This document shows, piece after piece, positions 57,645 to 64,000 of a stretch of 64,000 bases of DNA. Within the stretch, counting starts at the first letter, position 1. Each line of letters starts with the position of its first letter. The stretch lies in the NCBI GenBank assembly GCA_030248215.1, contig JASANG010003984.1, forward strand, positions 496,001 to 560,000, given 5' to 3'. The stretch comes from Enoplolaimus lenunculus. Its lineage: Eukaryota > Nematoda > Enoplea > Enoplida > Thoracostomopsidae. The position numbers and the translations under genes are program-made. The notes below the pieces were generated by a model. It made no database searches, was not told the DNA's origin, and saw only the letters and a program-made list of their open reading frames with translations.

Positions 57645-60600
57645 TTAAGCTGTTGCTGACACCCAATTAACCACGTCAAACGGTTTCGGTTTCCAAACAC
57701 CAATTGAACCATCACTGAATGAACAAGCGAGGACGTCGCGTCGATGTGAGAGCTAAAAAACATTACATAATTTCGCGCTCCAAAAAGACAAAAAACAAAC
57801 GACTCTCTTAGTCCAAATTAAGAGGTCCCTTTATGCCTCAGTATCCTTTTACATGTTGCTTAAATACTTACTTAACACGCTGCATTTTTTGCTTATTCAG
57901 CTGGAAAAACAAACAGCTAAAAAACATTACCATGTATAGAGAGGGCCGCCAGAGTATCACAAGCAAATTACTAAGCCTAACCGCAAGCCAAGCCCAAGCC
58001 TCAGGGTAAGGCTAGACCTATAAATAGATGCATATAAGCCTTCGCAAAAATTGCTCAAAGCTTAAGCTTACTACATTGCAGTCCCACGAAAAAGCTGTTA
58101 ACCCGTCAGCTATGTACGGGCAGAAAATTTAAACCCCGACTCAAATTAGATAAAATTACCCTTATAGGTTCATATCGAAACGGACCCAAATCTCTAATGA
58201 GGTGAGGCGTAGCTGAATTGGTGAGCACTCTCAAATGTCGATCAGGAGCAATAGTGAACACGGCGCCTAGCGAATGAGTCACATCTGTTAGTTTCGTACT
58301 GATGTTCGATTCCTAAACAAACGATAATACTTAGTATTTTTCACGTAAGTAAGGTTACTGTTTTGCTCGGCATAGAATACCACAAGAAATGATTATTGAG
58401 ATAAACCAAAATTTACCACACAAATTGATTTCACAAATATAATCTGGATTTCAACTCAAATTAAATTCCAATGCTTTGTACTCATTAGGTAAAAACGTGG
58501 ATATCTCTACGATAGATAACTATTACGCTTTTCAACAATTAAACCTGTTGGATGCAGGCTAGTTTGCATAATCAATTGACAAATTCTGAAATACAAATGT
58601 GTTTTAACCAAGAATAACAACCTCAACTGCGACAACTAATTACTTATAACCCAAATGCAACCAGCCGTCGCAAAACAGGAAACTGAAATTGAATTATCGA
58701 AACCGAATATTCTGTATTACAAACGAATTACAATGACTCTTGTTGTCCAGAAAAAAATGCTTACTGAAATTTGACTGAGACTTCCAGCAGTTGTATCGAA
58801 CAAATGCAAGCAACCATTACGATCTACAGACCATAATTCACCGTTTCCGTACGAAATTGATGGAACACACGCATCAAGCTGAAAACAGACAAAAAAGACA
58901 ATGATTGTTGTAACATTATATGTGCACAAAACATTAAAAAGTACAAAATGCAATATAATGCATAATCAGCGGCGGATCCAGAAAAAACAAAAAAGCAAAG
59001 AATAGTAGATATGAGAACTCGTGGGTATGAGAACATGATAAGACGAAAACAAATACAATTATCATACCAATTTCATTACTAAACATCTATATACATGCTC
59101 CATTTTATATTTGACTAATCTTTAGCATAAAACGAACGTGAGAAAGCTTACGTTCAAAAATAAACCCCTTAAAAAGTGTAATATTATTCTTACTGATATA
59201 CGATCCACAACGCGGAATGTTCTGCGATCTGTACAGGCAACAGATCTGTCTTCACTGGAACTGTAAATGTAGTTGCCAGTCATTGCAACAGACAACACTG
59301 CACGTTGATGATTCTGTTAACATAACAGAAAAGCACGAATGCTTCTTACCTGCTATGCGGCGTTCACAGTAATTTTGTCAACAGTGCCGCAAAATCTCTT
59401 ATAGCCCAGGGCTATCATAAGCCCAGGGCTATCATGAGGTAGTTTTCAAAGCGAGCTCATGATAGCCCTGGGCTATAAGAGATTACTCTTATAGCCCAGG
59501 GCTATCAGGTGGAAGCTCCTTCCTGGAAACTCATCATAACCCTTGGCTATCATGAATTTTACCTCATATATATTTATATTCATCACACACATTATGAATA
59601 TGTGTGTTGTAAAACTTGATACCTTTGGTTAAAGTGTGTTTTAGAATTTTAAGCCTTAACCAAGCAATTTTATAGTCCCCTGCACTTCTCGATAGCTCAG
59701 GGCTATCAAAATTGAACGATGCCACAAAATTTGTCTTAGTTCATGGCTAACACCTAAACATCGAAAAATTGAGGAACTTCATCTTGTTGTAAATAATTTA
59801 ACACAGAAATTTTTGCAATCGGAAGTTTTTATTACAATTCGGACCGAGATTTTCTCAAAGCAAAATCCGGGTCGCATCTCAGAAATCTTTCAGACAAAAT
59901 ACCCCGAACTCCTTGATTCTCACAGCCGGATACAAATCTAAGATATATAGCATAAATTTCCACTCCCTCAGCATTCTTTTCTAATTTGTTGAATGAAACG
60001 TACAGAAACAGAAGTAACGTGACGATTACTATCTCGTGGATCCACAACGTTGACTCTGTGGTTATATGTCGCAGCGACAATCGAAGATGCATCAGCGTCC
60101 ATTGATAAAACAGCAGAATGACATCTGAAAAACTAATTGAATTTCGAAATACAACCAGAGAGACAGAGATAAAAATTATACACTTTTCTCGTGCCAAAAT
60201 GTAGCTGCAACCTATCAGATAGTAACAAATAACCAAACATTCTAGTTTGACGTTAACAAATAATCGGTGTACGGCTGGTATATATAGCAAACATCATGAA
60301 CAAAATCGAAGGCGCTCGCTAAAACAAACTCATACTCAAGCTTAAACATGTAATTTAGATACGCATTTAGACATCAAATCCCCAACACATTTTGCTTGGA
60401 CCATACTGATTACTTGACTGCGTTTGCTTTGGCAACACGATCATCACAAATTGTCCAGCAATTGATGTATGTATCCCATGAACCGGAATAGACCAAATGC
60501 TGATGAGCGGCATCTGATGCGATGCACCAAATCCAGCCCTGAAATAGTTAACTTTATTCTTAGTTTCTAATTTAATCGTTTTCAGACATAAAAACGTAGT

Positions 60601-62145
60601 GATGCAAAGTACAATATGACGGAAAGTAGAAACATGGCATTTCGCTAGTGGGTGCTGACAAGTCACCCATACTTCCAAATTTCCCCGCTCGAAAAATCCC
60701 CCATGTCCAGCCCCCTCCCCTCATAAGAGATCCTCTTGATTTGAAGTTAATACAATGGTAAATACGAAAAATGCTTCAAAATAGCAAATTCGAGTAGAAA
60801 ATTGCTGCAAGTATAAAACATTTCTAAAATTATACAAAAATTCGAAAAATTCAAATTTTAGCCCCTAGACGTCGTATATAGTATCCTGCAACGATTGCTA
60901 TTTTATACCGAAACCGGACAGTGAAAATAGCGCTGGAATTCATAACGAAACAACTACAATAAGTAATAGGTACCTTATGAGCTTTATCAACTGACATTAG
61001 ATGGCGACCAACTGTTGGTTGTTGTTGTTGCTCTGAACAGAATGCGGCTTCTGAATCAGTGCTGTCTTCGTTGGTGTGATGATGTTCACATTCTTCACTT
61101 TTGCCTCCTCCAGTGTCTATGCTCCAGATACACAACGATCGGTCGCGAGAGCCACTGACACAAGTAACTCCATCCTAAAACAACGTGATACGAAAACGGG
61201 TGAGAAAATCCTGTTGCAACGCCGCATAGCAAACGTGGGACAGGAATAGAGACCGTATTTTTAAGCTAGAACGAACCGTACTCAAACGTACATGCTTCAC
61301 ACAATGTACATAAAAATTGTAACTTTATTCTAAAATTGTAACTTTATTCTATTTTCCTGAAACCGGTTCCATTTATATAATACATAACGAAATGTGACAA
61401 AACTGACTGCTTCAGGTCCGAAATCTTTGTTAGGGAGCAGCAAATTTTTCAATAAATTGTACAAGGAGAAAAAAAAGAAAAAATTTAAACGAACGTCTAA
61501 AATATGAATTCCGTCAACCGACGCATAATGTGCGTTAAGAAGTGAAACGTAGTCAAGTGACGAAGGCACAAACGATGCTCCGTGAGCAAAACGAGCGGTC
61601 CAATGTCGATGAGATCTGTCAATAGATGCACACAACAAGGCCCAACTGAACTGCGGCGTCACAGCTGAACAATAAACGCATAATGTATATCAGTGGCTCA
61701 AAAGTTGGCGTGCTTATAACTACACAATCAAATTCAAGGTAATGCCTATATTTCGCGCAAACGTTTGTAATTAGCGTTGCAACAGAAGTTCCTATTCGGC
61801 AAAAACAAACATCTAAAATCGGAATCGTTCTGAAAAAGTCCAATCCGCCCCTGAGACCTAAATAAAAACTCTGCGACAAAATAAATTGAAGTCGATACCA
61901 CTAGAAATTTCGCCTGAAGTCGGCTCCGGGTTACTCCATTTTGTACAAAAATGGAACTTACTAAAGCACGACGGAATTACATAATTTGAATAATGCAGCT
62001 GTATCCTGGCTTTCCAAACAGCATCATTTTTCAGGATATCATTAAATTTTCGGCACACAATTCGAACAATGCTGACTACATAGTCAGCGTCCAGGTATGA
62101 ACAAATATGTACGAATATTTCGGGGGGAACATCTTTTAGATACAT
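57645..62145 (-). CDS. FBXW9: F-box/WD40 protein, FBXW9-like, 9 exons
   Basis: Probable substrate adaptor of an SCF ubiquitin ligase. Exons: 62145-61962, 61664-61495, 61174-60974, 60538-60414, 60124-60004, 59313-59194, 58878-58765, 58312-58160, 57752-57645; phases join for 431 residues (human FBXW9 488). The F-box is at about 4-50 (VPPEIFVHICSYLDADYVVS ... FNDILKNDAVWKARI). WD-type blades follow: ASVDGIHILDDGVTCVSGSRDRSLCIWSID, GWIWCIASD...VYSGSWDTYINCW, SIVAATYNHRVNVVDPRDS, GNYIYSSSEDRSVACTDRR, GELWSVDRNGCLHLFD, GAVFTIAPDRHLRVL and VLACSFSDGSIGVW. (The first of these is quoted across an exon junction.) Exon 3 has a His/Glu/Gln-rich loop between two blades. Assignment to FBXW9 rather than another FBXW rests on blade order and the F-box at the extreme N-terminus. 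The exon 2 donor (GACGTTCG) is weak. Confidence 0.88.
59394..59545. repeat. perfect hairpin and TAGCCCAGGGCTA palindrome cluster
   Basis: The 25-bp arms at 59394-59418 and 59459-59483 are exact complements. Within and around them the palindrome TAGCCCAGGGCTA (or its half) recurs at 59402, 59420, 59463 and 59492, with eroded copies near 59537 and 59696. It is in the FBXW9 intron between exons 5 and 6. Confidence 0.88.
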
Positions 62146-63042
62146 TGTTGAATATACAAAATAGCACTAGCTAACTCACCCCATTACATAGGTTGGTTTA
62201 GTTTGTAGTGCAGTGGCAGGTTTTGTTCATACAAAAAATTTTATGTCTGACATGAAGTGAATTTTGAACTATAGTGGACGGAAGACATAACGTTTAACAA
62301 ATTTTTCAGCCGGCATGATAGCATTACAAAGTTATGCATTGAAATTTAAAATTAGCGCATGCTTTACACAGCGAAACTGTTTGTATATATAATGAAACTT
62401 CGAGTTTTTTAAAACCGAACACTGCGGTCACCTTTTGCAAGCCAGCGTTAATAGCTTAAGACTTGTATAGCAATTATGGGTCTATGTATAGCACAGAGGC
62501 TTCTCGTTTTCCAATGTGGAAAACTATGACCAGGAGTGCAGCGCAGCCACTGGTGTACCGCGCTAAAAGAACACACTGGTTTGGTACGAAAAACATAAGC
62601 ATATGTTTGGCTGCGGGAAAGTGTAAAATTTATAAGCCCGGATATTCCCTGGTGAGACGTAGAGAAAACCTGTGGAAAATTTGAACGCTTAGATTATCCC
62701 TATAGTACGGAAAAATTAAGCATACTTAAAATTGAGGAAATGTTTTAAACAGGAAAACAAACATTTTATGTTTACAAATGTAAAGTTACCCCGCACACGT
62801 AGTGGCAAGGGAAAACTATACAAAAGTGCCGGAATTTAAACGCTTAGCTATACTCAGGTTTCGTACGGAACGTAAAATTTGTTTGGAAAACGAAAAAGTG
62901 GACAATTCAAATGCCCAAACTTTGATGGTTTGGTAGGGAAAATTTGAAGCGTAGCCACGTCTATATGACGGCTACGAATTCCGCTGTTTTGTTTCCAACA
63001 ATCATAGGCATAAGTTTGACTGAAAAAATTTAGGCGTTTCAA

Positions 63043-63309
63043 CCCTTTACTTATCACATGAATATTTTCAATTTCATCTGAGAACTACTTTTATGCTAGG
63101 ATTCGAACTCCAGTATGGAGTGGGAGGCGTTTCATACCATCACCACTCAGCTATAGGAGCTTGACGCTCGAGCCCGAGAGGGCTCTCACGTCTTGTGGTG
63201 ATTTAGTACTATGTATACGTGTTGCAATTGTTAAACACTGTGCGCTGTATATTTAACGTATATACACTGCGCTGAGTTGCCCATATAGTCAACTCTATAT
63301 GAGAAGGGG
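63043..63309 (-). mobile_element. second copy of the piggyBac-type tRNA-like MITE
   Basis: Nearly the same sequence as 45419-45681, including the minus-strand A box TAGCTGAGTGGTGATGG and B box GGAGTTCGAATCC, and the shared GCTCGAGCCCGAGAGGGCTCTC. The flanks are TCAA and TTAT rather than clean TTAA, so the duplication has drifted. The high identity between copies implies fairly recent spread. Confidence 0.82.
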
Positions 63310-63779
63310 TTATAGATAAGGAATACGCTGAATATACTATTATGGCCCTAAAACTAACATTGGCCGCTCTAGGAATATATATGTTGATACTTCTGCTTCG
63401 GCCCATGTTTCAACATCAATAGGCTTTTGGTGTTTTAGCCTGTGTTGTACCTATTTTCAATTGGCGCAATAAGCTTTGTGGATTCAACGCTTTCAAATAA
63501 AAACAGCTGTTTCTGATGTCACTGCTGTTCATCCGAATTTGACATTCGCAACTGCGGCAGAACTTTATATTTTGCAAATCTCACAGCTCTCGCGTAAACA
63601 GATTTTAAAGCATAAATAGGCGCTGCTTTACTAGGCTTGCGTTGTACAATCTTTTTATTCAGTTTTAAAATTAGTCTGTCATAATCATTTTTAGTTGATT
63701 AAAATAGCGTCAGACATTTTATGTATACGTATCTTGTAGTGCCAAACTTATGGTATATAGAGCCATTTAGAGCAAAAAG

Positions 63780-63835
63780 CCCGTATGTGTGGTCGTGGGT
63801 TCGATCCCCACCGCATCTGCAGCAAAACTTTCGCG
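63780..63835 (+). repeat. tRNA-derived (SINE-like) fragment
   Basis: GTCGTGGGTTCGATCCCCAC is a good tRNA T-arm with internal Pol III B box; the anticodon arm and A box expected upstream are not convincing. It is not an intact tRNA gene. Confidence 0.5.
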
Positions 63836-64000
63836 AAGGGTTCTGCATGGAACTGCTTAACTTTTAGAATAGCTTACCTCGGCGTTGCAATTGCACGATT
63901 GTAAATATAGTATTAAGTTTTATCGCACTGCAAAAAATGGTGAGTCAGCTTGACTCTCTCCGAAATAGGCCCTATGAGACTACACAAACTGAGTTAAATT

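Larger units (their letters stand above)
62146..64000. other. right-edge spacer upstream of FBXW9
   Basis: Contains the FBXW9 promoter region (not resolved), a stretch (62470-62960) with loosely repeated GGGAAAA...ATTTGAACGCTTAG motifs, a piggyBac-type element (63043-63309), a CCTAAG-family end (63320-63415), a tRNA-like B box (63795-63830) and the start of a GAGTTGA-type element (63927 onward). No coding exon recognised. Confidence 0.5.

Overview
This is a 64 kb piece of an AT-rich, intron-rich animal nuclear genome. LIN7 (a junctional scaffold protein) and a fused, mitochondrially targeted P5CS point to a metazoan. Dense small DNA transposons, little LINE sequence and short to medium introns suggest an invertebrate, possibly a tunicate, but nothing seen here fixes the phylum. 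No bacterial operons, rRNA genes, intact tRNA genes or CRISPR arrays were seen.

Layout: (1) 1-17144, minus strand: ALDH18A1/P5CS, with 14 coding exons visible; the last ~95 codons lie beyond the left edge. (2) 18554-23736, plus strand: SUB1/PC4 in four exons, head-to-head with P5CS. Its introns hold two hAT-type elements and a LINE that itself carries a GC-rich foldback element. (3) 23737-29189: repeat-rich spacer with a possible 49-codon ORF behind a TATA box. (4) 29190-29714, minus: intronless MED11. (5) 31520-43559, minus: NOC2L in 21 exons. (6) 43560-47719: repeats. (7) 47720-51575, minus: two intronless, adjacent NAPE-PLD-like metallo-beta-lactamase genes, one with a single in-frame TAG. 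(8) 51576-55065: repeats, including a long telomere-motif foldback. (9) 55066-56192, minus: LIN7 in two exons. (10) 57645-62145, minus: FBXW9-like F-box/WD40 gene in nine exons. (11) 62146-64000: repeats, including a second tRNA-like piggyBac-type element.

The genes are unrelated housekeeping functions (proline synthesis, Pol II coactivation, Mediator, ribosome biogenesis, lipid hydrolysis, cell polarity, ubiquitin ligase adaptor), so no pathway cluster is implied. The host exon models below were built by hand from family similarity plus GT/GC-AG boundaries with matching phases. The space between exons is dominated by short non-autonomous DNA elements: several hAT families (8-bp target duplications, CAGGG.../TAGGG... 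termini), a TTAA-flanked family with an internal tRNA-like Pol III module, CCTAAG-rich elements, and several foldbacks. No retrovirus-like, LTR or Polinton element was recognised.
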